From NCBI RefSeq assembly GCF_016909075.1, contig NZ_JAFBFC010000001.1, positions 558,001-622,000 on the forward strand: DNA of 64,000 nucleotides, written 5' to 3'. This DNA is from Priestia iocasae. GTDB taxonomy: Bacteria; Bacillota; Bacilli; Bacillales; Bacillaceae_H. Numbering within the stretch: the first letter of the stretch is position 1; each line of letters starts with the position of its first letter. Below, piece by piece: positions 1 to 8,587 of the stretch. The notes beneath the pieces are model-generated. The model was not told where the DNA came from. It saw only the letters and a list, made by a program, of their open reading frames with translations, and ran no database searches. A program made the translations under genes and the position numbers.

Positions 1-309
<309 letters not shown>

Positions 310-315
310 AAAATG

Positions 316-367
316 ACTCGTTACAGCAAATCTCAACAAGGAGCATATGCTGTAACGAGTCTATTCT
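316..367 (+). terminator. Terminator after aroA
   Basis: A perfect 13-base inverted repeat (316-328 with 348-360, arm ACTCGTTACAGCA) is followed by a T-rich run. It fits a Rho-independent terminator separating the aromatic amino acid genes from ypiA. Confidence 0.8.
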
Positions 368-543
368 TTTAGATGTAACGTTGTGTAAACCGTTTTGTTG
401 AACTCAAGCAAAATCTCCTTTATGATAGGTGTATCTTATCTTTAACGATATGTATAAATGAAATAATGATGAACGTATAGGATAACGAGAGTATACAGAC
501 GTATAAAATAGGTTTGAATGGATATAAAGGAGAACATGCTAAG

Positions 544-1800
544 ATGAAAGAATTGGAACAAGCGATACGCCATGTTGAAAACGATGAAGTAGAAAAAGGA
601 CTTGCGCTGTTAAAACAAGCACTTCAAAAAGCTTCTCATGACGAAAAGTTTTTAATTGCCGAGCAACTTTTCACATGGGGTTTATTAGAAGATGCGATGG
701 ACATTATTGATGAATTATTGTTTCTTTATCCCGATGAAGGGCAGCTTTATATGTTAAAAGCAGAAATTCTTATTGATCTCGAGCGAGAAGAAGAAGCCAT
801 TGAAATGTTAGATGAAGTTAATCAAAATGACCCAATTTATGTACAGTCGCTATTACTTATTGCTGATTTATATCAAATGCAAGGGTTAAGCGAAGTAAGT
901 GAAAGTAAATTATTAGAGGCGAAGAAGCTGTTGCCTGATGAATTAGTCATTGACTTTGGGTTAGCTGAGTTTTATAACAGCCAAGGGACATTTCATAAAG
1001 CAATTCCTTACTATGAGTTATTATTAAAAAAAGAAAAAGACATGAACGGTATTGACTTAAGACAACGCTTAGCTGAGTGCTTGAGTGGCGTAGGGAAATT
1101 TGAAGAAGCATTACCCTATTTTGATCAAGCATTAAAAGATAAATTAGAAATTAATACATTGTTTGAATATGCAATCGCAGCTTATCAAGCAAGTCATTAT
1201 CAAACGGCGATTGATACGTTCAAACAGCTAAAAGAACTTGACCCTCAATATCATTCTTTATATTTATATTTAGCAAAAGCGTATGAACATGAAGAGATGC
1301 TTGCTGAAGCGTATGAAGCGATAAAAGAAGGGATTGCTCAAGATGAATTTCAAAAAGAGCTTTATTTCTACAAAGGGAAACTAGCATTAAAACAAGGGAA
1401 CGAGGAAGAAGCAGAAGAAGGATTTAAAGAAGCTATTGCTCTAGATCCAGGGTATGTAGAAGCTATTTTGACGCTTTCAAAATTGTATATGAGTCAAGAG
1501 CGCTATGAAGATGTAATCGAAAATATTACACTAGCAACACAATACAATGAGTATGACCCTCATTTTGAATGGGATTTGGCAAAAGCTTATCAAGAGACAG
1601 AGCAGTATAAAGAGGCATTAAAACACTATGAGACAGCATATACTGTTTTTAAAGAAGAATATGCATTTTTGGAAGAGTACGGTTATTTCTTATTAGAGGA
1701 GGGAGAGCGACAAAAAGCAAAAGAAATCTTTACAAAGTTGCTAAGTCTAGATCCAACCTCAATTGAAATACAAGACATATTATTTCAATTAGAGGAATAA
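544..1800 (+). CDS. ypiA: Tetratricopeptide repeat protein YpiA
   Basis: A soluble protein of 418 residues built almost entirely of TPR helices. Repeated A-x-x-x-Y/F and L-x-L-DP patterns occur throughout, for example ALDPGYVEAILTLSKLY near residues 300-320. It resembles B. subtilis YpiA (about 423 residues), which sits between aroE and ypiB. TPR arrays bind other proteins; the partner is unknown. ATG 544 is chosen over the upstream in-frame TTG 514 because AAAGGAG (526-532) precedes it, although the 11-base spacing is on the long side. Confidence 0.85.
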   Translation: MKELEQAIRHVENDEVEKGLALLKQALQKASHDEKFLIAEQLFTWGLLEDAMDIIDELLFLYPDEGQLYMLKAEILIDLEREEEAIEMLDEVNQNDPIYVQSLLLIADLYQMQGLSEVSESKLLEAKKLLPDELVIDFGLAEFYNSQGTFHKAIPYYELLLKKEKDMNGIDLRQRLAECLSGVGKFEEALPYFDQALKDKLEINTLFEYAIAAYQASHYQTAIDTFKQLKELDPQYHSLYLYLAKAYEHEEMLAEAYEAIKEGIAQDEFQKELYFYKGKLALKQGNEEEAEEGFKEAIALDPGYVEAILTLSKLYMSQERYEDVIENITLATQYNEYDPHFEWDLAKAYQETEQYKEALKHYETAYTVFKEEYAFLEEYGYFLLEEGERQKAKEIFTKLLSLDPTSIEIQDILFQLEE

Positions 1801-1892
1801 TAATCGTTCAAAGGATTTTTGAAAGTCAATGTTGAATATGTATGTCAAAAGGGTGCTTGAAAAAAGTTTAATCACAGAGGAGGGAAGAGAGT

Positions 1893-2432
1893 ATGGCGAC
1901 CCCTGTTTCTGTCAACGAGAAAAAAGAGTTTGTCCGCTGGTTTTTAACGAATTATCAATTAAAAAGACGTGAATGTGTTTGGATTTTAAATTATTTAATG
2001 AGTCATGATCAATTAATGAAAAAAGTCCATTTTGTTGAGCAAGCTCAATTTTGTCCAAGAGGCATGGTTATGTCGACTCATTGTGTTGAGGAACCGCCTT
2101 TCCGTTTTTATAAAGAAAACATTATGACGACGGATGCAGAAAAATCTTTTCATGATATTCGTTTAAATCGAGATGAAGATATCTATATTCAGCTTAATTT
2201 CCGATCGTCATATTCATCGCCTCAATATGTTGTTGTGCTAGAAGAAAATCCACATATGCCTAAAAATATGCACACGAATGAAAAAGACAGATTAGTAGCA
2301 GAACGAATTCTAGAGGAATCTGTTCAATCTTTTCAGCGTTCAAAATTATTGAGTCTTATTGATGAAGCTTTAGATAATCACAATGAAGAAGAATTTAAAA
2401 GATTAACGGATTATTTGAATAATTTAACATGA
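1893..2432 (+). CDS. ypiB: UPF0302-family protein YpiB
   Basis: A 179-residue cytosolic protein matching the YpiB family in length and context. It has a conserved N-terminal block ([20 protein letters not shown]) and a short acidic C-terminal helix. The molecular function is not established. The start ATG 1893 follows a strong GAGGAGG (1877-1883) at 9 bases. It lies between ypiA and ypiF, as in B. subtilis. Confidence 0.85.
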   Translation: MATPVSVNEKKEFVRWFLTNYQLKRRECVWILNYLMSHDQLMKKVHFVEQAQFCPRGMVMSTHCVEEPPFRFYKENIMTTDAEKSFHDIRLNRDEDIYIQLNFRSSYSSPQYVVVLEENPHMPKNMHTNEKDRLVAERILEESVQSFQRSKLLSLIDEALDNHNEEEFKRLTDYLNNLT

Positions 2433-2447
2433 TTTTATTCAAAAAAG

Positions 2448-2517
2448 AAGTGTCAGGTTCTACTTTGTACAGCACTTAGCGTAAAGTTAAGTGCTGTACA
2501 ATGTGAATCTGACACTT
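2448..2517. terminator. Long two-part palindrome between ypiB and ypiF
   Basis: Nested inverted repeats form one tall hairpin. The inner arms (2465-2478 and 2488-2501, TTGTACAGCACTTA) are perfect. The outer arms (2448-2460 and 2505-2517, AAGTGTCAGGTTC) have one mismatch. A T-rich stretch follows on the + strand and an A-rich stretch precedes it, so it could stop transcription in either direction. Confidence 0.65.
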
Positions 2518-2614
2518 TGTATTTTTATAATATATAGGTAGAGCGTTTTCTTTTTTGTATAATGAAGTAGAAGGTCAAAAGAAAGCAAGTAAAAACGAGA
2601 TGAGGGATAAAGCA

Positions 2615-3079
2615 GTGAAATGGTTAACAAGAGATGTTGACATGTACTTACAAGCAAAAGATTATGTAGACTCCATACTAATACCGATTATGCCGCTTGA
2701 CTTTGGTAGTGTAATTAAAACGACGGCATCAATGGGAGAATACATGACGCTACTTACATCGGAAATAGAGCGACAATTTAAAGGTCGGTTGTTTTTAACT
2801 CCTCCATTTACATATCTGAAAGAAGAAGACATAGAAAATCAAAAGAATCGCTTGTTATGTTGGAAAAATAATTTGGAGCAAAATGGATTCAAGCATATCT
2901 TTATTCTTTCAACTGATAGTGTCTGGAAGCAGTATGATTCAGAATTGGGAGAAACATTTCTTTGGCTTCCTTCGTTACCACTAGAAAATCTAGATGATCA
3001 ATATAAAATGAAAGTCATTCAAGATCAAGTTCAACAGATGATGACTTTATTTTTGGAAGAATGGAAAAAAGGGAAATAA
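2615..3079 (+). CDS. ypiF: DUF2487-family protein YpiF
   Basis: A hypothetical cytosolic protein of 154 residues, recognised as YpiF from its N-terminal block (MKWLTRDVDMYLQAKDYVDS) and its place directly before qcrA. GTG 2615 is preferred over the upstream in-frame start at 2555 because GATGAGGGAT (2600-2608) precedes it and the family begins here. No catalytic motif is visible. Its link to the qcr genes is by position only. Confidence 0.8.
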   Translation: MKWLTRDVDMYLQAKDYVDSILIPIMPLDFGSVIKTTASMGEYMTLLTSEIERQFKGRLFLTPPFTYLKEEDIENQKNRLLCWKNNLEQNGFKHIFILSTDSVWKQYDSELGETFLWLPSLPLENLDDQYKMKVIQDQVQQMMTLFLEEWKKGK

Positions 3080-3107
3080 ATTTTTAAAATAGAATATTTT
3101 GTAAGAG

Positions 3108-3146
3108 GATGAAGGTCGATAAAAATTGATTTTCATCTTTTTTTTG
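3108..3146 (+). terminator. Terminator after ypiF
   Basis: An imperfect stem (GATGAAGGTCGAT at 3108-3120 with ATTGATTTTCATC at 3125-3137) is followed by an uninterrupted T run. This places qcrABC in its own transcription unit. No clean SigA promoter could be assigned between here and qcrA. Confidence 0.65.
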
Positions 3147-3353
3147 GTTTTTTGTAAGCGTAACCATCATTGTAGTAATGGTAGTTTGCGAAAACAAGAA
3201 AAAAATAGAAATTGACACATGATTGCCATGTTTAGAAGTCATCCTCATATTGACCTTGGATAAATATTGATATATCATGAGTATGTCCTAGTTTTATATA
3301 TTTGTTCATATACTGTCCGGATGGACTGAACTTTTGATAGAGGGGGGAAAAAC

Positions 3354-3863
3354 ATGAGCGAGAAAAAACATCGGGTATCAAGAAGACAATTTTTGAACTA
3401 TACCCTAACAGGTGTCGGTGGATTTATGGCAGCTGGTATGTTAATGCCAATGGTACGTTTTGCAGTTGATCCAGTATTACGTAAAGGTGTGGATCAAGAA
3501 ATGGTAGCGGTTGCTCAAGTGGATGAAATCACTGAAGAACCAACACGCGTTAACTTTAAGATTCAACAGGTAGATGCTTGGTATGAATCTGAAGAACCAA
3601 AGACAGCATGGGTATACAAAAATGAAAAGGGTGACATTGTGGCTTTATCACCAGTTTGTAAGCACTTAGGCTGTACTGTAAACTGGGCTGGAGACAAAAA
3701 CAATCCTACTAGATTCTATTGTCCTTGTCATGATGGTCTTTATGAAAAAGATGGAACAAACGTGCCAGGTACACCACCAATGGCACCATTAGATGGCTAC
3801 GTACAAGAAGTTAAAGATGGTACTTTGTATTTAGGAAAAGCAAAACCACGAGGAGGGGCGTAA
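3354..3863 (+). CDS. qcrA: Menaquinol:cytochrome c reductase Rieske iron-sulfur subunit
   Basis: The 169-residue Rieske [2Fe-2S] subunit of the bc complex, which takes electrons from menaquinol at the outer face of the membrane. A twin-arginine-like SRRQF (residues 9-13) precedes one membrane anchor (about 16-36). Cluster ligands are visible as C102-K-H104-LG-C107 and C123-P-C125-H126. The start ATG follows AGAGGGGGG. It is first of three co-oriented genes and ends 3 bases before qcrB. Confidence 0.97.
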   Translation: MSEKKHRVSRRQFLNYTLTGVGGFMAAGMLMPMVRFAVDPVLRKGVDQEMVAVAQVDEITEEPTRVNFKIQQVDAWYESEEPKTAWVYKNEKGDIVALSPVCKHLGCTVNWAGDKNNPTRFYCPCHDGLYEKDGTNVPGTPPMAPLDGYVQEVKDGTLYLGKAKPRGGA

Positions 3864-3866
3864 TAA

Positions 3867-4541
3867 ATGTTAAATAAAATCTATGACTGGGTTGATGAAC
3901 GTCTAGATATTACGCCTTTGTGGCGCGATATTGCTGATCATGAAGTACCAGAACATGTTAACCCAGCTCATCACTTTTCAGCATTTGTTTATTGTTTTGG
4001 TGGATTAACATTCTTTGTAACAGTTATTCAAATTTTATCAGGTATGTTTTTAACAATGTATTATGTTCCAGATATTAAAAATGCTTGGGAATCTGTGTAC
4101 TATTTACAAAATGAAGTTGCTTTTGGACAAATTGTTCGCGGTATGCATCACTGGGGAGCTAGTTTAGTAATCGTTATGATGTTTTTACATACGCTTCGAG
4201 TATTCTTCCAAGGAGCATACAAAAAGCCACGTGAATTAAACTGGGTTGTTGGTGTTCTTATTTTCTTCGTTATGTTAGGTTTAGGTTTCACAGGTTATTT
4301 ATTACCGTGGGATATGAAAGCGCTATTTGCGACAAAAGTAGGCTTACAGATTGCAGAATCTACACCAATTATTGGTCAGCAAGTAAAAACTCTATTAGCG
4401 GGTCACCCTGAAATTGTTGGTGCTCAAACGTTAACTCGTTTCTTTGCGATTCATGTATTCTTCTTGCCTGGTGCGTTACTTGGATTAATGGGCGCTCACT
4501 TCTTAATGATTCGTAAACAAGGTATTTCAGGTCCACTATAA
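3867..4541 (+). CDS. qcrB: Menaquinol:cytochrome c reductase cytochrome b subunit
   Basis: A 224-residue cytochrome b6-type subunit with four membrane helices. It carries the paired-histidine haem b arrangement: HHWGASLVIVMMFLHTLRVF in one helix, and FFAIHVFFLPG in the last. The length fits the short b6 form; the subunit IV part is in QcrC. The ribosome site AGGAGGGG overlaps the end of qcrA, indicating translation as one mRNA. Confidence 0.97.
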   Translation: MLNKIYDWVDERLDITPLWRDIADHEVPEHVNPAHHFSAFVYCFGGLTFFVTVIQILSGMFLTMYYVPDIKNAWESVYYLQNEVAFGQIVRGMHHWGASLVIVMMFLHTLRVFFQGAYKKPRELNWVVGVLIFFVMLGLGFTGYLLPWDMKALFATKVGLQIAESTPIIGQQVKTLLAGHPEIVGAQTLTRFFAIHVFFLPGALLGLMGAHFLMIRKQGISGPL

Positions 4542-4601
4542 GATTCTTTATCTACTAACATTTGATCTTAAAACCTTATAAACAAAGGAGGGGGAAATAG
4601 C

Positions 4602-5369
4602 ATGCATCGTGGTAAAGGTATGAAGTTCGTGGGTGATTCTCGTGTTCCGGCTGAAAGAAAGCCAAATATCCCAAAGGACTATTCTGAATTTCCCGGTAAA
4701 ACGGAAGCTTTTTGGCCAAACTTCTTATTAAAAGAATGGATGGTAGGGGCTGTATTTTTAATTGGGTATCTTTGTTTAACAGTAGCGCATCCGTCTCCGT
4801 TAGAGCGTGTTGCGGATCCAACTGACACAGGGTATCTTCCGTTACCAGACTGGTACTTCTTATTCTTATATCAATTACTAAAGTATACGTACGCATCTGG
4901 CCCTTACAATGTCATTGGAGCATTTATCATTCCAGGCATTGCGTTCGGAGCTCTATTATTAGCTCCATTCATTGATAACGGTCCTGAGCGTCGTCCTTCA
5001 AAGCGCCCTTTTGCAACAGGCTTTATGCTACTAGCGATTGCAGCAACTTTCTATTTAACATGGGAATCGGTTGTTGCAGTGGATTGGGAAGCAAAAGAAG
5101 CACAAGGTGAAATTCGTGACGAAGTAGAAATTGATACAGAAGCTGAAGGATACAAAATTCTTGAAGCTCAAACATGTTTAACTTGTCATGGTGATAATTT
5201 ACAAGGTGGCCCAGCTGCTCCTGCTTTAACAGGACTGGAACTGTCACCAGAAGAAATCGCTGACATCGCTAAAAATGGACAAGGAAGCATGCCAGCAGGT
5301 GTATTTAAAGGAACAGATGAAGAGTTAAAAACTCTATCTGAGTACATTGCTAATATTGGCAAAGAATAA
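4602..5369 (+). CDS. qcrC: Menaquinol:cytochrome c reductase subunit IV-cytochrome c fusion
   Basis: A 255-residue fusion typical of Bacillus. The first half resembles subunit IV, with three membrane segments and a PDWYFLFLYQLLKY quinol-site region. The second half is a class I cytochrome c with haem motif C192-LT-C195-H196 and a distal Met in GSMPAG. It passes electrons from QcrAB towards cytochrome c. AAAGGAGGGGG lies before the ATG. It completes the qcrABC operon, followed directly by a terminator. Confidence 0.97.
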   Translation: MHRGKGMKFVGDSRVPAERKPNIPKDYSEFPGKTEAFWPNFLLKEWMVGAVFLIGYLCLTVAHPSPLERVADPTDTGYLPLPDWYFLFLYQLLKYTYASGPYNVIGAFIIPGIAFGALLLAPFIDNGPERRPSKRPFATGFMLLAIAATFYLTWESVVAVDWEAKEAQGEIRDEVEIDTEAEGYKILEAQTCLTCHGDNLQGGPAAPALTGLELSPEEIADIAKNGQGSMPAGVFKGTDEELKTLSEYIANIGKE

Positions 5370-5373
5370 TAAG

Positions 5374-5402
5374 AAAGCTGACTATTAAGTCAGCTTTTTT
5401 TG
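5374..5402 (+). terminator. Terminator after qcrABC
   Basis: The stem AAAGCTGACT/AGTCAGCTTT with a 4-base loop is followed by a T run, directly after the qcrC stop codon. Confidence 0.9.
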
Positions 5403-5493
5403 TACGACTACGCCTTGATGTTTGATAAAAAATTTGTCTGACTACTAACGAAATGATACATACTAATAATGATTAATCAAAAGGAGAATGATA

Positions 5494-6072
5494 GTGAACT
5501 GGCTTTTATATGTATTAAAAGATAGAAGGTTTTTATGGTTATTGCTTATAGTTAACGTTTTAGGAACAATATATGGTTATATTTGGTACGGAAACCAGCT
5601 AGCTCAAACTCCTGGGAAATTTTTATTGTTTGTTCCCGACAGTCCAACAGCTAGTTTATTTTTCGTAATTGTTCTAATTGGCTTTTTATTAAAGCGTAAT
5701 TTTTCTTTATTTGAAGCATTAGCGACTGTGACACTGTTTAAATATGGTGTTTGGGCTGTTGTCATGAATCTATTAGTATATAAAGTAACTGGCGTAATGG
5801 ACCCTGTTATGCTTATGTTAGTTGCGTCGCATGCTGCCATGGCTATACAAGGAATTCTCTATGCTCCTTTTTACACGATTAAAATGTGGCACCTTGTGGT
5901 CGCAGCTATTTGGACGTTACATAACGATATCATTGATTATGTGTTTTTTATGATGCCTCGCTATCGAGCATTAGATGAGTTCATACCGCAGATAGGATAT
6001 TTCACGTTTTGGCTTAGCATTCTTTCCATTGCGATTACATACTTCTTTTGTAAATGGAGACAGAAGAAATAA
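5494..6072 (+). CDS. ypjA: DUF1405 membrane protein YpjA
   Basis: A 192-residue integral membrane protein with five or six hydrophobic helices. It matches YpjA by length and by its position after qcrC. The function is unknown. AAGGAG at 5481-5486 sits only one base before ATG 5488 but 7 bases before GTG 5494, so GTG is the likely start. In B. subtilis ypjB follows; here the next gene is ylbD, so synteny breaks just after this gene. Confidence 0.8.
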   Translation: MNWLLYVLKDRRFLWLLLIVNVLGTIYGYIWYGNQLAQTPGKFLLFVPDSPTASLFFVIVLIGFLLKRNFSLFEALATVTLFKYGVWAVVMNLLVYKVTGVMDPVMLMLVASHAAMAIQGILYAPFYTIKMWHLVVAAIWTLHNDIIDYVFFMMPRYRALDEFIPQIGYFTFWLSILSIAITYFFCKWRQKK

Positions 6073-6148
6073 AATTTTAAAATTGGGCGAACATATCTGG
6101 GTTGTTCACTCTACAATATAGTAGGCTAATGTGTATGAGGTGAGTGAA

Positions 6149-6565
6149 ATGACTGAAACAAAACGTGATCTTCATCCATCTGTTGAGGAATTTAAAGAGT
6201 TTGTGAAACAGCGTCCAAAATTAATAGAAGAAGTACGCGCTCAAAAAAAGACGTGGAAAGAGTTATATGAAGACTGGTATTTATTTGGCGCGAATGATGA
6301 GATGTGGGCCCCTTATCAAACAGAACAAGTCGAGACTGCTGAAGCGGAAGCAACAGAGGCTGATGGAGAAAAGAAAGACTTTTTAGCAACCGTGTTAACC
6401 TCTTTAAAAAACATTGATTTAAATCAAATGCAGGATCATATTACAAACGTAAATTCAGCCATTACGAATATTCAGCAAGTATTGCAACAGTTTCAATCTA
6501 GTAAACCAAGTGGTGGTGGCGGTTCCTCAGGACCAAGTCATCCTTTTGGCTTTCGGAAAGATTAA
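6149..6565 (+). CDS. ylbD: YlbD-family putative spore coat protein
   Basis: A 138-residue protein with the YlbD N-terminus (DLHPSVEEFKEFVKQRPKL) and a WKELYEDWYLFG block. A Gln/Asn-rich helical middle and a flexible Gly/Ser-rich tail (SGGGGSSGPSHPFG) follow. B. subtilis YlbD is described as a putative coat protein. ATG 6149 follows TGAGGTGA (6136-6143). It is likely co-transcribed with ylbE, 10 bases downstream. Confidence 0.85.
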   Translation: MTETKRDLHPSVEEFKEFVKQRPKLIEEVRAQKKTWKELYEDWYLFGANDEMWAPYQTEQVETAEAEATEADGEKKDFLATVLTSLKNIDLNQMQDHITNVNSAITNIQQVLQQFQSSKPSGGGGSSGPSHPFGFRKD

Positions 6566-6575
6566 GGGATAATAT

Positions 6576-6812
6576 ATGCGTAAAGATGTATATGAATATA
6601 TTATCTCAAAGCCAAAGTTAAATGATTTTATAAGACAACAGCCTACTTGGTACCGCAAATTAACACGTGACCCAAATGAATTGGAGAAATTTGAGTTAGC
6701 ATCTTTGCAGTATTATAAACAAACGATTCCTGATCGAGTAGAGCAGTTTTCAAACTCCATCCAAATGGCAAATATGATGCTCCATATGTTTCAAGCCATG
6801 AAAAATCAATAG
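6576..6812 (+). CDS. ylbE: YlbE-like protein
   Basis: A 78-residue protein of unknown function, close in length to B. subtilis YlbE (79). It shares with YlbD the pattern KPKLNDFIRQQPTWYRKLTRDP. The ATG lies 10 bases after the ylbD stop, with AAGGGAT in front. A terminator follows at once, so ylbD-ylbE form a short unit. Confidence 0.8.
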   Translation: MRKDVYEYIISKPKLNDFIRQQPTWYRKLTRDPNELEKFELASLQYYKQTIPDRVEQFSNSIQMANMMLHMFQAMKNQ

Positions 6813-6818
6813 TGATGT

Positions 6819-6875
6819 ATAACATCCCTTGTCGCTGACATCCGCTTTATGGATAGATAAGGGATGTTATTTGTT
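6819..6875 (+). terminator. Terminator after ylbE
   Basis: Perfect 12-base arms ATAACATCCCTT (6819-6830) and AAGGGATGTTAT (6859-6870) are followed by a T-rich tract. Confidence 0.75.
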
Positions 6876-6935
6876 TATAAGAAGAGTAAAAAAATTTTTG
6901 GTGCAAACACTACATAAAAAAGGAGTGATAGTGTT

Positions 6936-7352
6936 TTGCGAATCATGATGTTCTTTGTGGCGCTCTTTTTATTAGTTAGCTGTCAAAATGATAAGCCGAA
7001 GCCTGAGACTAAAGTAGTTGTGGCACCATCGGAGCAATCATTACTGACAGAGCCTGTTAGCGCACAAGTAGAAAGGTCAATGACTATTCACCAGCATGTT
7101 AAAGGAAGAAATGTCTATATTGAATGTGTAGTAAGTCATTTTTCTTTTACAAATCGATTTCAAGAACAGACAGAAGGAAAAGGTTTTATAAAAGTATCAT
7201 TAGATAATAAGCCGATTGCACAAGTATCACAGGCAGCTTTCACCTTAAAAGACCTTCCTTTAGGACGACACACAGTAAAGCTAGAAGTGATGAAAAGTGA
7301 AGGAGTTAGTTACGGCTTAACAAAAGAATTTGTGGTTCATATTCGACCTTAA
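6936..7352 (+). CDS. Putative lipoprotein of unknown function
   Basis: A predicted lipoprotein of 138 residues. A short hydrophobic signal (residues 3-15) ends in lipobox LLVSC, so Cys16 would be lipidated and the protein held on the outer face of the membrane. The rest is polar with beta-like patterns, and the segment GFIKVSLDNKPIA...LKDLPLGRHTVKLEV resembles small Ig-like extracellular domains. I do not recognise an ortholog. TTG 6936 is the start, after AAGGAGTGATA (6920-6930). B. subtilis has no gene here between ylbE and ylbF. Confidence 0.7.
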   Translation: MRIMMFFVALFLLVSCQNDKPKPETKVVVAPSEQSLLTEPVSAQVERSMTIHQHVKGRNVYIECVVSHFSFTNRFQEQTEGKGFIKVSLDNKPIAQVSQAAFTLKDLPLGRHTVKLEVMKSEGVSYGLTKEFVVHIRP

Positions 7353-7416
7353 CAAACTTTATATTTCTCAATTGCAAATAAAACATGATAAGATAGAGAG
7401 GGAGGTGTAGCCTTAC

Positions 7417-7863
7417 ATGCTCACAACATTAAGAACTGTCGAGCTTATCGATGAAGCAGAGCAGCTTTCAGCATTCATTACACAGTCTGAAGTAGCGAAG
7501 CATTATCGACAAAGTTATTATAGATTAAAACAAGATCAAAAGGCACAGGCACTCATACAGGAGTTTGTAAAAATGAAAGAACAGTATGAGGATGTGCAGC
7601 GCTTCGGTAAGTATCATCCTGACTATTCAACTATCACCAAAAAAATTAGAGTGTTAAAGCGTGAAGTTGATTTACATGAAAACATTGCAGCGTTTAAGCA
7701 AGCGGAGAAAGAGGTACAAAAATTGCTTGATGAGATTAGCGTCATTCTTGGTCAGGCTGTCTCAGAGTATATTAAAGTACCTACAGGAAATCCGTTCTTT
7801 GATACAATGTCAAGCTGTAGTGGGGGTTGTGGTTCGGGAGGAAGCTGTGGGTGTAGCGCATAA
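7417..7863 (+). CDS. ricF: RicF (YlbF), Y-complex iron-sulfur protein
   Basis: A 148-residue YlbF/YmcA-family protein: mainly two long helices, then a cysteine cluster at the C-terminus (C134, C138, C144, C146 in a Gly/Ser-rich tail). In B. subtilis RicF, RicA and RicT form the Y-complex, which carries [4Fe-4S] clusters and promotes RNase Y mRNA maturation, competence, biofilm formation and sporulation. GGGAGGTG precedes ATG 7417. It converges exactly, without overlap, on the minus-strand gene ending at 7864. Confidence 0.92.
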   Translation: MLTTLRTVELIDEAEQLSAFITQSEVAKHYRQSYYRLKQDQKAQALIQEFVKMKEQYEDVQRFGKYHPDYSTITKKIRVLKREVDLHENIAAFKQAEKEVQKLLDEISVILGQAVSEYIKVPTGNPFFDTMSSCSGGCGSGGSCGCSA

Positions 7864-8181
7864 TTAGCGCCGTAACCGAACACAGTCTTCACAAAGATTA
7901 CCGCAACAAAACATCTTGTGTTGTGGCACAAAAAAGCGGTGTCGATAGACAAATAGGCTTTGTTCTTGACGCACAAAAGATGTAGTCCACGTTACTTTTG
8001 TAGAAGTGGTAGCTAAAATAGATGAAGCATAGATGGCTTCATCTATTTTTTTGTGAGTAGAATGCATAGAGGTAATATAGAGAAAAGGGACGTTCGTTAC
8101 AAGTTTTTTTTCGACTTTTTCGATAGACTTATAAGTGTACAGTTGATGAAGAAAATTCATCCAAATATCATCAAGGTTCAA
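7864..8181 (-). CDS. Small protein with C-terminal CCxxxCxxC cluster
   Basis: A 105-residue protein whose C-terminus reads KMFCCGNLCEDCVRL, a probable metal- or Fe-S-binding cluster. The rest is a mixed alpha/beta segment without a recognised domain. The motif resembles the CCGxGCxxC pattern of oxidoreductase-like small domains, but the family was not identified. TTG 8181 is chosen because AGGTGAT (8192-8186) lies just upstream; GTG 8190 is the alternative. Its stop abuts the ricF stop, so the two Cys-rich ends face each other. Confidence 0.65.
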   Translation of the reverse strand: MNLDDIWMNFLHQLYTYKSIEKVEKKLVTNVPFLYITSMHSTHKKIDEAIYASSILATTSTKVTWTTSFVRQEQSLFVYRHRFFVPQHKMFCCGNLCEDCVRLRR

Positions 8182-8278
8182 TGTTATCACCTACCGCTAA
8201 GTTGTGTTTGCTATTGCAAGGTTATAATTTTCTGTGCTAGACTGTTATAAAATGTACATAATAAGAGGGGAACCATTT

Positions 8279-8554
8279 ATGTTTGTTGAACGTCAAGGGA
8301 TTGTGGTGTATATTCATTCCATTAAGCAGGCAAAAGCGTTAAGAAGGTTTGGGAATGTTCAATATGTATCAAAAGAGTTGAAGTATGTTGTATTATACTG
8401 CAACATGGATCAAATAGATGTGACGATGGAAAAAATTAAGTCCTTATCGTTTGTGAAAAGAGTTGTTCCTTCCTATAAACCATTCTTAAAAACAGAGTTT
8501 GAAAATTCTAAGCCTGACAAAGCGAAAGAGTATGATTATAAAATAGGAATATAA
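8279..8554 (+). CDS. ylbG: DUF2129 protein YlbG
   Basis: A small cytosolic protein of 91 residues matching YlbG ([37 protein letters not shown]). The function is unknown. ATG 8279 is chosen over the upstream TTG at 8234 because GAGGGG (8265-8270) sits 8 bases in front and the family begins M-F-x-x-R-Q-G. It is adjacent to rsmD in B. subtilis as well. Confidence 0.9.
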   Translation: MFVERQGIVVYIHSIKQAKALRRFGNVQYVSKELKYVVLYCNMDQIDVTMEKIKSLSFVKRVVPSYKPFLKTEFENSKPDKAKEYDYKIGI

Positions 8555-8556
8555 GT

Positions 8557-8587
8557 AAAAAGGTGGAAAATATCCACCTTTTTTTTA
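8557..8587. terminator. Bidirectional terminator between ylbG and the minus-strand gene
   Basis: The arms AAAAAGGTGGA (8557-8567) and TCCACCTTTTT (8573-8583) have an A run on the left and a T run on the right. It serves two convergent genes. Confidence 0.85.

Noticed and set aside
8053-8250. 65-codon + strand frame antisense to the Cys-rich gene
   Set aside because: No ribosome site; the minus-strand frame has protein-like composition and a Cys motif.
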